From Limnanthes douglasii subsp. nivea (lineage: Eukaryota; Streptophyta; Magnoliopsida; Brassicales; Limnanthaceae): a stretch of DNA of 64,000 nt. The position numbers were made by a program, and so were the translations under genes. Location: the NCBI GenBank assembly GCA_036936605.1, contig JAUPFV010000002.1, positions 167,223,739-167,287,738 of the forward strand, given 5' to 3'. Shown here piece by piece: positions 31,650-43,798 of the stretch. Every line of letters starts with the position of its first letter. Within the stretch, counting starts at the first letter, position 1. Below the pieces are notes generated by a model. It did not search any database and was not told the origin of the DNA. It was given only the letters and a program-made list of their open reading frames with translations.

Positions 31650-33021
31650 CGAAGAAGAAGTGTATAATAATAAAAAAAAATACAGAAGCGAGAGTGTAAT
31701 GTTATAGGAAAAATATAACAAAAGATACAGACGCGAGGGGTAGTGAAACGTTGTAACAAATAAAGATTTTATTTATAAGAAAGAAAAAAGATATAATGTT
31801 TTTGGATTTTAGTGTATTTATATTTTTTTTCGGTGCCAGAATAGCTAATCAATATATATTTCTACTAATTCAATACATAGACTAATATTGGTAATAGGCG
31901 TTCATATTTTAGCGTTATTATTTAAGTCTTTATATTTAAGTCGTTTGACCAGTTTGTTCCAGGCGATTTTTAATAGTTTCTTTAATTATCTGTCTTTAAA
32001 TGTAGGTCTCGGTCGGTTTCGCCTGTTCTGTTCATCTAAGTCGCTCATCCTTTGTCTTTTTGTTCGGTACATGTATGAACATTCATTTATGGTTGGCTCC
32101 TGCTTGGATTGCATAGCGAGGCGTCTGTTTAGCCGAGTTCCGCTTTATAGTATGAGTTATCATCATCTGTTGTGCCCTCTGTTGTCTTGCTAGATCTTTC
32201 TTGCTTCTCGGCTAGCCATCGACAATATAGCTCTGCTTTATATTGTTTCTCCATTGGACCTTGGTGACGTAGTACTTGCCTTTTTGCCATGAGTAGCCTT
32301 GGTTCACCGTTTTCTTATATAATCACTAGATCGGTTTCGAGTTATTTATATATTCTTACCATTCCTCTCTGCTCGGATATACTAGATGATAGGAATTCCC
32401 TCAGCATGTAGTAGATACTATGAACGAGTATGAGCAATAACCGTTATGTTTTACAATTTGAATCTTTCTACTTGTATAATGGCCTCTATTCATATAATTA
32501 TATTTAGTTACAAGGTATGTATACGACACAATTAAATTAGAATCTAGCATAAAATATTTATAGACTAAAAACCCTAGCTAGATCAAAAATTGAAACGTTA
32601 ACACTGATCGTTAACTGATCAACTATAAATAACTTACATCAAATTAAAAACCGCGCGTAGAACAATACCAAAATCTAAAAATTGTGAAACCAAAACCCTA
32701 ATTTCAAAGTAAAAGCGATTCAAAGCCCAAATTAGTTTGATTTAACCTAAAATTGAAATCAAACAAAATAAAAAATGTTAAGATTATTAATTTTCATCAT
32801 CGTCTTCTTTTAGTGAGAAAATATTAAAAATAACAAGATAAACAAGAACGCAAACACTGACACTTAACATATTTTTCGGCCTAAAAAACGAATGATATGA
32901 CCGAGCAAAAACCGGAGACTTGCCTTGCTGCTCCTCTCATGTTGCCTTTTTGTTTGCGCAAAAACTTAGAGTAAATTTTTGAAGTATTGAGAATAAGAAT
33001 TGGAAATTTTATACACCAAGT
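30753..33021. other. No recognisable gene (presumed interior of the CACTA frame)
   Basis: Mixed-complexity DNA without protein motifs. The 101-codon frame at 31888-32193 is rich in Leu/Ser/Phe and matches no family I know. The only clear structure is the ATT/AAT microsatellite at 31583-31648. Confidence 0.5.
31583..31648. repeat. (TTA)n-(TAA)n microsatellite, self-complementary
   Basis: About six TTA units run directly into about sixteen TAA/AAT units. Because TTA and TAA are reverse complements, the junction can fold into a hairpin. The flanking poly-Leu and poly-Ile frames are translation artefacts. Confidence 0.95.
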
Positions 33022-33441
33022 TGATATTGGAATAATTATGGATAGGTATAATAAATATATAATTGGTCATTTTTACTAGATAGGTCAAATAATAGGTAAT
33101 CTAATTAATTGTATTATATATATATATATATAACTAAATAGGTGAAAATAGAGCATGGTAACCGGATTGAAATTGGACACTATATAGGATTGGGTCTAAC
33201 ACTTAATCCTGAACTGATAATTCAGAGACTAGATTGAGTTTTGGTTCCCGATCACAAAGCAGCTAACGTATACGAGCTTAATACAATTACGGTTTCGAAT
33301 TGTATTTGATATATAAAGGAGACCGAGGTTACTATATTCATTCAATCTAAATCTAAAATGTTGGTCGTCATTTTTCTGAAAAGAAGATGTACAACTATTT
33401 CCACATCTAACAGGAGTTGCAAGTAGGATCAATCAAGAATA
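33022..33441 (+). repeat. 5' LTR of element I
   Basis: Begins about TGATATTGGAATAATT and ends CAATCAAGAATA. TTTGATATATAAAGGAGACC (about 33307-33326) is a likely TATA box; the 3' copy has TTTCATATATAAAAAATACC at the equivalent place. Confidence 0.7.
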
Positions 33442-34379
33442 TTGATATCAGCAGGAAAACCGATAACTACTTTATTATATGTAAATTAGCTAATCACAAG
33501 AAATTGTTTATTATTCAGTGTTTGTGATAAATCATTCTTTTGAAAAGAATAAGTGTTCTTGTATCGATCATGTACAACCCTTCTATCAGACTCCCACTGT
33601 GTGCCAAACTATAAATGGCGTGCATCCATTAGAATAACATCACAAATCACCTCGTCATGGTATTTTTTCCAATAGAATATAAAATCAATGCATGTTTAGA
33701 AACTTGCAACTTGCTCCCATCATTTAACCATTTCAAATTGTAAGGACGTTGATGCTTTGTTGTTGGAAAACTTAGCTTCTCCACGAGTGTACTAGATGTC
33801 ACATCAGTACAACTCCCACTATTAATAATGAGAGTGGGAGATACTCATGAATGTTCTAATGGAGATACTCATACCAAATATTTCAACCTTGTTAGAACAA
33901 TGTTATACGCAGATTATATTCATGAAGGTTCTAATGGAGAATAATCACTTCGGCCGTGTTAGGATGAGATATGAGATATTGTTTTTTTAATATTAATAAA
34001 AACATTAATGTTTCACTTAACAATTTTAACCAAAACACAGATATGGTCTAGTTAGGGCAAGGGAAAACTCAAGGTAATATTCACAGGGCGATCAAAATAA
34101 TATTGTTCATAAGGATCAAACTCTACCTCAACAAGAATTTCAATAAGAAGTAATGATGCCCTTAAGAAGTTCAACGAGAGAAAGAAATGTACTATACATT
34201 ATGATTATATAGTATTTCTTCAGGAACATGAAGACCCGTGTGCTTGAAAAATATATGATCCTTCATCCTACAAACAAGGGATGTAAAGTCTCAGATGTTG
34301 ATTGGTGTTATAAAGGAAGAGTATAAATTGATGCAAGGCAATACAGTATAAAAACTTGTCCCATTATCTGAAAGGAAAA

Positions 34380-35600
34380 AGGAATTGGTTATAAGTGGTT
34401 TTAGAAAACCAAACATAATTTCTTGGTTTATGTGGAAAGACATAAAGCACGCTTTGTAGCAAAAGGTTAAACCTAACGTGAAGAGATTGATTCTAAATAA
34501 ACCTTTTTTGTAGTATCGACGAAAGATTTCTTTAGCACAATGATATTAGTTGCACATTTTGATCTTGAGATTCATCAATGAACGTAAAGACTGCGTTTCT
34601 CAATGGTGAATTTGAGGAAACGATCTATATGGTGAAACAATAATATTTTGAAATAAGTAACTCAAAGAATATAGTATACAGGCTGAAAATATCTGTTTAT
34701 AGGCTCAAATAGGCTTCTCGTCACTGGTACCACAAATTCTTTGAGGTCGTAGTCTCTTTTCGATTTAGGGTCAAATCAATTAAGGATTGTGTGTATCATA
34801 ATTTAGTGGGAGTGATTTCATATATCTAGTATTATATGTCGATGCCATATTGCCTCCTTCAAACTATAAAGAACTAAAAATAAATTTCTATTGAATTTTT
34901 TTATATCAAAGATCTTGATGATGGAGGTCTTTTGTTAGGAATTCAAATACATTGGGATATCTCCTATTGTATTCTTGGATTATCACAAAAGTAAATATCG
35001 AAAATACGTTATAACACTACAAATTGACAAACTACAGAACCCTAAAGTTTATACTAATATCTGTCATGAACAAAAGGGCACATGTTGACATATAAAAGTT
35101 AGAAAGATTAGAGATCATCAAGTATGTCGACTCAAATTTTGGTGGATGCATGGACACAATGAAAATAACTTCTGGAAACATATTTTTACTAGTTTCACTA
35201 TCCTAGAGAAATATAAAGCAATCACTTAATGCATCATACACTATGGTATCATAATTTCTTACGTGCTTTGAAGATTCAAATTAGTGTTTACGGTTGTGGA
35301 ATTTTGGAACTGATTTGCATATTGTATAAGGGATGTAATGTTCTACGAAATTATATTACGATAATAGTTCTATAATGTAGTACTCTAATAGTAATAAGAT
35401 CTTGTCTAAGTCCAAACACATAAACCTACAGTTCATATATGTTAAGGAGAGAGTTTAGAATGGTGAGACAAATATAAAGCATATCGTTAGAAACTCCATG
35501 ATAGTATATCCTCTTATAAATGCAGTATTTCCTAGAGTTTCCAGGAATACACCATCATGATAGGTGTAGCTGATTTGGAGGATTATTAGGTTTGGTGGAT
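34380..35600 (+). pseudogene. Ty1/copia pol remnant of element I (RT and RNase H)
   Basis: Translating across frames gives ERHKARFVAKG (about 34438-34470), HFDLEIHQ, AFLNGE-like, RLKISVYRLK, YHKF-like, CVYHNLVG and VLYVDAILPPS, the usual order of a copia reverse transcriptase. The catalytic YVDD reads YVDA (about 34832-34843). The RNase H end follows: YVDSNFGGCMDTMKITSG (about 35126-35179), then SKHINLQFIYVKERV (about 35416-35460). More than ten stops; non-functional. Confidence 0.7.
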
Positions 35601-35974
35601 TTTTTTGTAATAAAAACTAATTAATATTTACAATATCATATACATAAAGGTCTGTTGCAATATACAGCTTGGTTAAATATATTGAAATATGTTACTGTAT
35701 TAGAACTTAAAGGTATAATCAATAAAGAGTATATATGTGTGATTATATTTTATATATTCTTCAACTACACACAATAGTTGGCCCATATAATTGATTGATA
35801 GCGATGATGTGATCAATTTCGCATCATATTGTTCACATTACGAGTAATATGTCTTTAATTCTTTATCATTCCTTGATCATGTACGTAATTGTATAGTTCA
35901 CCTATTGACAATGAATTCAGGTTATCCATTCAATTTAAGTATATTCTTGAGTAGCATATAACGATCCAACTAGA

Positions 35975-36433
35975 GATTCTTGAAATAATTATGAATCAAT
36001 ATGCTAAATACGTACTTGGATTTGTCATAAGGTAGTCTAATTAATAAGCAATCAGATTATTATATTATATATAATTAAATAAGAATTGGATACATAGATA
36101 AAATGTGCTATGGAGGTATAAGTGTGGTAGTCGGGTTGAATTTGGGCATTGTGACGAATTGATCCCAATTCTCAACACTTAAGCCTAAATTGATTATTTT
36201 GTGGACTAATTTGATCAAATAAATTTAGTGGTTGTGGTCTCCGATCATAAAGCTGCTAACATATATAAGCTTAATAATTAAAGTTTCTAATTATATTTCA
36301 TATATAAAAAATACCATGGTTAAGATATTCTTTCAATCTAAATCAGAAAGGTAAGTCATCATTTTGTTGAAATAAATATCTATAACCTCCTTCACATCTT
36401 GCAGGAGTCGCAAATTGGATTCAATCAAGAATA
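35975..36433 (+). repeat. 3' LTR of element I
   Basis: Diverged copy of 33022-33441 with several small insertions. Ends CAATCAAGAATA at about 36433. CACTA terminal sequence resumes after it. Confidence 0.7.
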
Positions 36434-36749
36434 ATACATGTCGTATTCATGACCAGTCAGTTATAAAACAATTAAACTAATACAAGTTTGTAACGGAGCG
36501 TTACAATAGATCATTTGCATTACATAAAATAAAAGTAAAAATTAGTCGTAGTTAAGGAGTAACAAAATAAGAAATTTCCGCAACGACATATTAAGTTGAT
36601 TACAAATTCGTGGTAATTCATGATCCAATGGGGTTTTTACGAGTAAAATTGTATTGTTGCAAATCCATTATAAACCATTTGCTAATGTGCTACAACATTG
36701 CAACAAATTTATTTACGGGTTATTAAAAGTCATTTCTCTAATAATGAAT

Positions 36750-39092
36750 ATGCATGGAACTACCAATAAATGGAATCAATCATTAGACATTAATGGTGAT
36801 GGATCTTGATAATTTCACTGTATACTACTTTATCCTTTTGTTTTCAAGTTGAAAATACACAGCAAACAAAACGAGAAAAACAACATAGAATTGATAATTG
36901 TTTAGTATTTCACAAATTAGGTATTCATATATAAACTCTGTATAAAAATTTATATGAATTCAGATTTTTCATTTCGCAACTTACCATTCAAATTAATTCA
37001 TATGCATGTTTTCCATTTCTTAACTCAAAATTCACATGAAATCATGCTTTGATAAATGTTTTACAATTTGCAATATACTTATAAGAATATCTAATATATG
37101 TCTTTTATAAAAAAAAAAATTAAACAAATGTACAACTAGATAACTTAATCAGCATGAGAATTATGAACCCAAAACTATCAATGGAGATTATATGCCCAAA
37201 ATATATTCTACAACAACAAAGAGAAATTGTCGATTGTGCGGTATTAGTTTGCGAGTATACTATAGATTTTATTCTAACTTATAATATCACCATCCCATAT
37301 GATGAAATATTGATAACCTAAAAAAGAGATGTAATGTTTGATCTTTTTATCAATGATATTAACACAATCAAATATTTACAGAAATTCGTGTATTGGTAGT
37401 AAAACTATTGAAAAATATTTGAAACAATTATTTTTTGTATATTATATTATTTCGCAATTTAATATTTAGAATAGTCTGCATGTTTCATAATTTAACATAT
37501 GAGTAGTTTTGTATAAGATATAAGCATATTTTGCAATTCACATTAATTCATGTTTTGCTACATCTTTCACATTTGACAATTATTTTCTACATGGTTTGCA
37601 ACTCGTAACTCAAAGTTCATATTACATCATATTTTTTGTATATGTTTTAGATTTTAAATTATTTTAATGCATTGCAGCAAATCATGTTTTGATAAACATG
37701 TTTTGTAATTCATATATATCTAAGTATTGTTTCATATTATTACAATTGTATTTTATACATGTTTTGTAAATTGTATATATGATGTAACAAATCAAAGTCA
37801 TAATCAAAACTTAAAGAATAAATATTTAACAAATTAAAGGGAAAACATTAATAATAAAAGAATCAAGTTTATAAAAACAATTGCACGATCGTCATTTACG
37901 ATCGATTTTTTCAGAACGACTATATTTTATCTTTAAGATGATAATTTATCCTCTAGATTGAAAAAATTTATTCTTAAATATTCCCATTCTTATTTTTAAA
38001 TTTTTGGTGGAGGAATAACCAAAAATTCAGTAACATCAGAAGTTTTAAGAAACTTATTTAATGTAGGTATTATCTTTGAATAAGTTGTCATAATATGAGA
38101 GAATGAGAAGCATTTAATGTGCCACCTACCACAAGAATATTTAAAACTCGTACGATATACAACTATATTAAGTTCATATTAAACAAACTAGTCATGTGTG
38201 ACCTAATTTGACATTAGTAGTAAACTTATCTTTTACTCCGTGATTGAATAGTTAACCTATACATACCCCATAATGTTTTGATATTTTATCATAAGTAAAA
38301 TTATAATATTTTTTATTCATTCCAATATAGAGCCTACTAAACTATATAGTTTACATTTGGAAAATACATATACATATTTTTTAGAAAACAATTTTTCAGC
38401 TTTTAATACCTCCATTTTTATTAAATTTTTCATATATAATCTGAACATGTTTTGGTAGAGGTATAAGCTGGTTATTTTAATTTTCAAACCATTATTGTCA
38501 TAGTTTTTTTGTTGTACGATTGAATGCATATTTCGGGTTTCCAATTAAATGATACAAACAATACGAATGATAGAAATGGGGAAACAAGTAGAGACATAAC
38601 TAATTATACATAGGTGACGATCAAAACTAGATTTGATTAGACGATCCAACATGTGAAGTTTTAATAACTCAAGAAATCATAAACAATTATCACAATCTTT
38701 AGACCAAATAATAGAAAATACAACTCGAAAAATACATGCACAATTATGAAGGATTCATAATCAATAAAAACTTGATATTTCAAATTAAAAAATGAAGTAT
38801 CTTCCACAAATAAACATTTATTTAAATTTCTTAGCTCTAAATAAGGCATGTTTCATAAAAGAGAGATGTTAATGTGTTTCGTAATCATAATCAAATATGT
38901 ACACGTTTCGCAATAGTAAGACATATTTCACAAATGATTGTTGTTAATGTGTTTCATAATCATTTAGTACAAGCTATGTTTCGTAAATCAATACATACAA
39001 GTTTTCTATATCAATAATAAGGTATTTTTAGAAAATAAGAGTTTCTCATATATTTTGAAATTACAATGCAAACCATGTTTCACAAATTCTAT

Positions 39093-39146
<54 letters not shown>

Positions 39147-39235
39147 TTCGTAATTAGATATTTTGAAAATAAATATACAACTAGATTTCACTTTTTATTT
39201 CTATGTTGCATCGACTGAAAGAATAAAATGCATCA
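36750..39235 (+). repeat. AT-rich intergenic DNA with dispersed TGTTTCACA-motif repeats
   Basis: No gene recognised. Three clusters of the dispersed repeat occur: 36950-37090 (ATTTCGCAACTTACC, GCATGTTTTCCATTTC), 37490-37760 (TATTTTGCAATTCACA, CATGTTTTGCTACATC, CATGGTTTGCAACTCG) and 38850-39090 (CATGTTTCATAA, GTGTTTCGTAATCATAATC, ACACGTTTCGCAATAG, CATGTTTCACAAATTC). A short inverted motif ACGATCG...CGATCG lies at about 37885-37904. Frames at 38317-38544 and 38661-38849 (minus) look like chance. Confidence 0.5.
39090..39140. repeat. (TA)n microsatellite
   Basis: Nearly pure alternating TA of about 50 bp. Confidence 0.95.
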
Positions 39236-39239
39236 ATAT

Positions 39240-40985
39240 TACCATCTTTAGCTATGCAGCTAACACAACTCCTCTATATTTCCCATTCAAATAGTTCTAT
39301 CGATAAACAATGTTCGATGAAATTAATGAAAATCTCCGAGACAATGTGTTTATGATCTCATGTGTACCCAAACCCATTTTAGTGGTCCAACTATGAATTT
39401 TTACATCTTTTATCTTCTTGACGTCTATAATACTCTGTTTGTTTTCTAGGTTCTCCGTAACCTTTCGGTTTATTTTTTTTACAGGTTCAATTTTTCTCAT
39501 TTCATCTTGACTTGAATACTCTGATGGTGGCAGTGAGGATCAACGATATTAAAGGTTTAAATTCATACACAACTTCAAAAAAACGTTATTTAGAGTAAAG
39601 TATGTAGCATAGTTATAAGCAAACTTGATAAATGGTAAACATTTGAACAAATTGCTTAGATTTTTACCTAAAGTATCTCAAAGTAAATTAGACAGTGTAA
39701 GGTTTACCGCTTATTTTTTGCCATATGTTTGGATATGACAAGTTGTTGAAATAGTAGCTTAGCCCTTATTTTCTTCCAAAGCATTTTCCAAAAGTAGTTG
39801 AGGAATTTCGTGTCTTTGTTTGAGATAATATATATTGATTTTCCATGTAAATGCACCACTTATTTAAAGAACATCTTTGATCTTTTTAGAAACATTATTC
39901 ACTTTAGCACATGGTATAAAATACTCCATCATTGGGAATCTATCCACCACAACATAGCTGAAGTCTTTATGTTTGATTTTTAAAAGTCCCAACATGAAAT
40001 CCACAGATATATCCACCCACGATGTAGTAGAAATCAATAATGGTAGATGAAGGCCATTGCGGATGTGATCTGGATTTTGCTTCCAAATGATAAATACACT
40101 GGTTGAAGAACTTCTCCACCTCTTTCTTCAAGCGCAGTCAAAAGAAATGCTCACCAACAAAATTCAAGGTTTTTTATCTTCCAAAGTGACCCATAAAACC
40201 TTTTATGTATGCTTACATTAAATCCGATCACGCATACAACTGTGCAAATACATAAACTCTTGTCTTTAAAAAATAACTCATTATGTATGTAAAACAATCC
40301 AAATGCCCCTTAAGAACACTTCTTGTAATTGTTTCCAAATTCTGGATCATCTTTATACAATCGTTTGATGTGTCAAATCGTAGAATATTTTCTTAAGTTA
40401 GAGATCCTTGATAATTTATCTACTACAATGTTCTCTTTTTTATATTGTATTCGATGATGTAAGGAAACGTGTCAATAAACATCATTCCATTATCATGACT
40501 TATTTTGAGTTTGGTATGGCTTTTTAGATGCTTGAGAGTCTCACGATCAGTATGAATAACATTCTATTTAGATAACAAGTAATGATTTCATGCTTCTATT
40601 GATCTCACCAGTGCATAAAGTTTATTATCGTAGGTTGGATAGTTGAGTGCCAATCTACATAATTTTTCATTAAAGCATTCTATTGGATATTCTCTTTTTT
40701 CAATACACCTAAAACATCACATTCCACTTCAAATGTTTTGTCAAAATTTGGGAGAAACAAAAATCGAGGTTTCTATGAGGTTATCTTTGAGGGCTTGAAA
40801 AGTCTTTTCTTGCACTTCTTCCCACTTGAAAGCTATGATTTTCTTAATCACAATAGTGAGAGGGGTTTTTATGATGCTAAAATATTGCACAAGTCTTATA
40901 TAAAAACTAGCCATTTCATCAAAACTTTGAACATATCCAATTATCGTCGGTATTGGTCATTATTAGATTGTTTTGATATTTTCTT
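39240..40985 (-). pseudogene. RNase H and integrase of element J
   Basis: RNase H: KWEEVQEKTFQALKDNL (about 40823-40773), YPTYDNKLYALVRSIEA (about 40638-40588), HTDRETLKHLKSH (about 40558-40520). Integrase: a FYGSLWK remnant, EVLQPVYLSFGSKIQITSAM (about 40120-40060), WIDSQ*WSILYHVLK around 39930-39890, then a tail with AYNYATYFTLNNVF (about 39605) and the open frame 39500-39297 (RKIEPVKKINRKVTENLENK). No clear catalytic triad can be read. Confidence 0.6.
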
Positions 40986-40989
40986 GATC

Positions 40990-41560
40990 AACTTGTAGGT
41001 TTTAAGAACTCATAATGAATCCAATTAAGACAAGATGTTCAACACAAAATGTACACTACTTGAGATTAACACCAGTGTATTTTCTTCGTAGAGTTTGCCA
41101 AACGAGCTCAAAGTGTTGTAAATACTCTTTCAAACACTTGTTGTAAATTAGTGTGTCATCAAAGCATGTCACAACAAATTTTTTAATATATAATATTAGA
41201 AATAGATTCATCAGCTTCATAAACTTACTTGGAGCATTAGTAAGCCTAAATAGCATATCTAACCAATTATGTAATCATTGCATGATTTTAAAAGGTATTG
41301 CATTCATCTCTTTTTTCTATTCTAACTTGGTGATAATCACTTATTAAATTAATATTAGATAAGATGGGGTATCACTAGTTAATTTAGTATATCATGAAGT
41401 CTTGGAATTGGATAGCGGTGTTTGATGGTGAGATTGTAAATCGTACAATAATCCACACACATTCTCCAACTCTCACATTTCTTAGGTAATAATGAAATTG
41501 GTCTTACACATAGTTTGGGGCTCTCTTTGTGTATCCTTTAACCATCAATTTATGCATTTA
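40990..41560 (-). pseudogene. Reverse transcriptase of element J
   Basis: Minus-strand frames give SLLPKKCESWRMCVDY (about 41505-41458), a HRYPIPRLHDI block, then the open frame 41256-41056 with FRLTNAPSKFMKLMN and VVTCFDDTLIYNKCLKEYL. The catalytic box reads C-F-D-D: both aspartates survive, the Tyr does not. A piece of the palm between about 41370 and 41290 is worn. Confidence 0.75.
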
Positions 41561-42099
41561 TTTTTCAAACTCCATAGCTTATTTTGGGTTCATGTGGTAG
41601 GATGGCTTGTTTGGTAATACAGAACCACGAACAAGATCAATTTGATGTTTAATGCCTTGAAAATGAGCCAAACCATGGGTATATCTCTTTCTAGAAAAAA
41701 CAACTTACTACTTGTTCCAGACATTTTCCCTTCATTTGGTAGCTTCAATATGCTAATTCTTAAATTTATGCACTCACTAAAAAATATTAGTAGTATAGTG
41801 CTTCCAACACTCATAAACTTACGAAAATATTAAAAAATAAATAAAGGCTTGATTTACTTACCTCATCGTCCTTAGTCTTTCGTGTTTGCGTTTCATGAAC
41901 TTCAGATAGGGTAAGAGGTGGTAAGTTTTTCTTCTTCTTATTATGCACAAATGACTAGAAGTTTGTGCATTCATTGTGATATACTTCAAGATCAAACTGT
42001 CGCAATTTACCAAGTCGTAGGTCTCAAACGTTCACAAGTACTACACTCATAGAACTTCTTCCTGATATTTGTGTATGCCGAATGGAATAATGGCCTAAT

Positions 42100-43465
42100 T
42101 TATGATGTGTAAGTTAGTTTAAATATTAAGCCATCATATCTTGTAAGGATTTGGATGTTTAGTCTTGGCAATACCTAATTTTTCCACCATAAATTTGCTA
42201 GCCACATTAGTATAATAGCATCCATTTATGATCAAATTATATACATTTATGATCAGATTATAGACTCGTCTTGCTAACAATAAATCACCAACATTTTTGG
42301 ATACTTAGTTTCCTCTTCATGATTTGATTTCTCATCTGATCATTCATCTTATGTCTCATATTTTCCGACTTTGAGTGATAATCATCACACGTTGGTTTAG
42401 GCACTCTTTAACATAATGCCCACATCCCTCACATTTGAAATATTTAACTTGACGATCTCTAATTGGTGTAGCTTCTATTTTTATAATTTCTTGGGAGTTA
42501 ATTATTTTTCCTTTAGTTTTTGCATCGATGTTCACTAATTTTACTTTATCTAATGGTTTATTATTTTTTGAATTCCATGTTTATATTGTTCTAGTCGGAT
42601 TTGAGGTGGTTTTTTATGATTGAGTTGCTTCTCAATCTAGATATCAATGTGGATACGTCATACAATATTTATGCTTTTCTACATTTCTTACGATACGGTC
42701 TTGCAAACCATCTATAAATTGGGCCATTAGTACCTCCTTAGACTCTTTTTGTTCCAAATGATTTTAAGCTGTTCAAGCTCATCAAAATACTCCTTACTAA
42801 TTATGGTTCCTTTTGACACCTTCTAAACTATATTTGTAGGTCACGATGATAATTAGCAGGTACATACCTCTGCTTTAAGAGAATCTCCTTATCTTTGCAA
42901 ATGTCTATGGGTCTATAACATTGCCTCTTTATTTATGCTACTTTTCGGTCCCATCAAATAAGAGCATTGTTAAAATTTGTGTTGCATATATGCAAAACTT
43001 CTTTTAATAGTATATATGTAATACTCAAATATATACTCCATACGTATTTTCCAATTCATGTATGCATTATGATTTGATTGTTAAACAAATGAACAAGGTT
43101 TTAGCTTTAACTCTGCATTTTTGGCCTTGATGGTTGTTGCTCTCTTTCTCTTTATTTCCCTACCATATCTTATCTTTTTCAATGAAAGAAAGGGTCACAA
43201 GGATCATATTCCAAATTAGGCATGTCATCATTTTCATCTTCTATTTTAGTATGTTATTGTTGTTCTTCTGGGGGTGTGAAGTTTTTGATGGCTCTAAGTC
43301 TTCTTGAGGATTGGTTAATTCTCCCAATACATTCTTCAAACTTATTACTCATAGTACAAACTTAGTCATCTTGTGTTTATATCTCTTTACTTTGTATTCG
43401 CATATGCTCTTGCAAAATAATCATTATTCGAACAAGAGTCTCCATATTATTTTCCGCCATTATAA
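42100..43465 (-). pseudogene. Gag and protease region of element J
   Basis: Read on the minus strand from about 43460: MAENNMETLVRIM, MPNLEYDPCDPF (about 43224-43190), ILLKQRYVPANYHRDLQI (about 42890-42835), IYRWFARPYRKKC, then a zinc knuckle KCEGCGHYVKECLN (about 42450-42410) whose first Cys is replaced by Tyr (YFKC). The protease that should follow (42400-42100) is too worn to show its active site. Confidence 0.6.
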
Positions 43466-43650
43466 CAGGTTGTATGCAAGGATGATACAACCTTGATAAT
43501 GGATCTTTTGGCTCTCATTCCATATGATGTAGGAATATAAACGATTATATTATTTTCTGCCATTATAACAGGTTGTGTGCAAGGATGATACAGCCTTAAC
43601 AATGGATCTTTTGGCTCTCATTCCATATGATGTAGGACTATAAACGATTT
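43446..43650. repeat. Tandem duplication of about 102 bp including the PBS of J
   Basis: ATTATTTTC-GCCATTATAACAGGTTG... runs 43446-43547 and again 43549-43650, with few differences. Each copy contains GGCTCTCATTCCA, the complement of a worn initiator-tRNA-Met type PBS, and the start region of the J gag frame. Confidence 0.85.
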
Positions 43651-43798
43651 GTTTCATTATTATTCGAAGAACAATCACACAATGAAAGTAGATGAAAGTT
43701 AAAGGATGGATCAAACTTTGTCACAAAGGTATGGTAATTATTTAACAACCAAATAACATATTATTCATAACCATGTACATAAACAAACAGTTCATCTT
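43626..43798 (-). repeat. Presumed remnant of the 5' LTR of element J
   Basis: This lies directly outside the outer PBS copy of J on the minus strand, where the 5' LTR end must be. It ends ...TAGTCCTACATCATA before TGGAATGAG. Only about 170 bp remain before the copia LTR of K begins, so K probably interrupted it. No second copy was found for comparison. Confidence 0.35.

Larger units (their letters stand above)
33022..36433 (+). mobile_element. Element I: Ty1/copia LTR retrotransposon, decayed
   Basis: The two LTR copies (about 33022-33441 and 35975-36433) share, in order, AATAATTATG, CTAATTAAT, CCGATCA-AAAGC-GCTAAC, ATTCAATCTAAATC and CAATCAAGAATA. The PBS TTGATATCAG (33443-33452) after the first resembles the initiator-tRNA-Met site typical of copia. 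Between them lies a copia pol remnant with RT and RNase H. Gag and integrase are not recognisable (the 33455-34370 interval has no motif I can read), so this is an internally eroded copy. Confidence 0.75.
24887..36749. mobile_element. Probable CACTA DNA transposon frame with nested LTR elements
   Basis: The left end CACTACTGGAGAAATC (24890-24905) and the right end, whose complement reads CATTATTAGAGAAATG (36746-36731), match at 12 of 16 positions, and three of the four differences are transitions. Both ends are flanked by AAT (24887-24889 and 36747-36749), the 3-bp duplication made by CACTA elements. Subterminal TTGCAA/TCGCAA motifs recur inside both ends (24940-25130; 36590-36700). H and I lie inside. 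The remaining own sequence (24890-25688, 30753-33021, 36434-36746) shows no transposase, so it was non-autonomous or has been gutted. Confidence 0.5.
39240..43645 (-). mobile_element. Element J: Ty3/gypsy chromovirus-like remnant, minus strand
   Basis: On the minus strand, in order: a PBS-like TGGAATGAGAGCC (complement of 43611-43624), gag, zinc knuckle, protease region, reverse transcriptase, RNase H, integrase and an integrase tail. Stops are very frequent, so this is an old copy. The 5' LTR is mostly missing or overwritten (see 43626-43798), and no 3' LTR was recognised left of 39240. Confidence 0.75.

Noticed and set aside
31888..32193. 101-codon plus-strand frame, hydrophobic
   Set aside because: No motif, no neighbours that would explain it, and composition typical of chance frames in pyrimidine-rich DNA.
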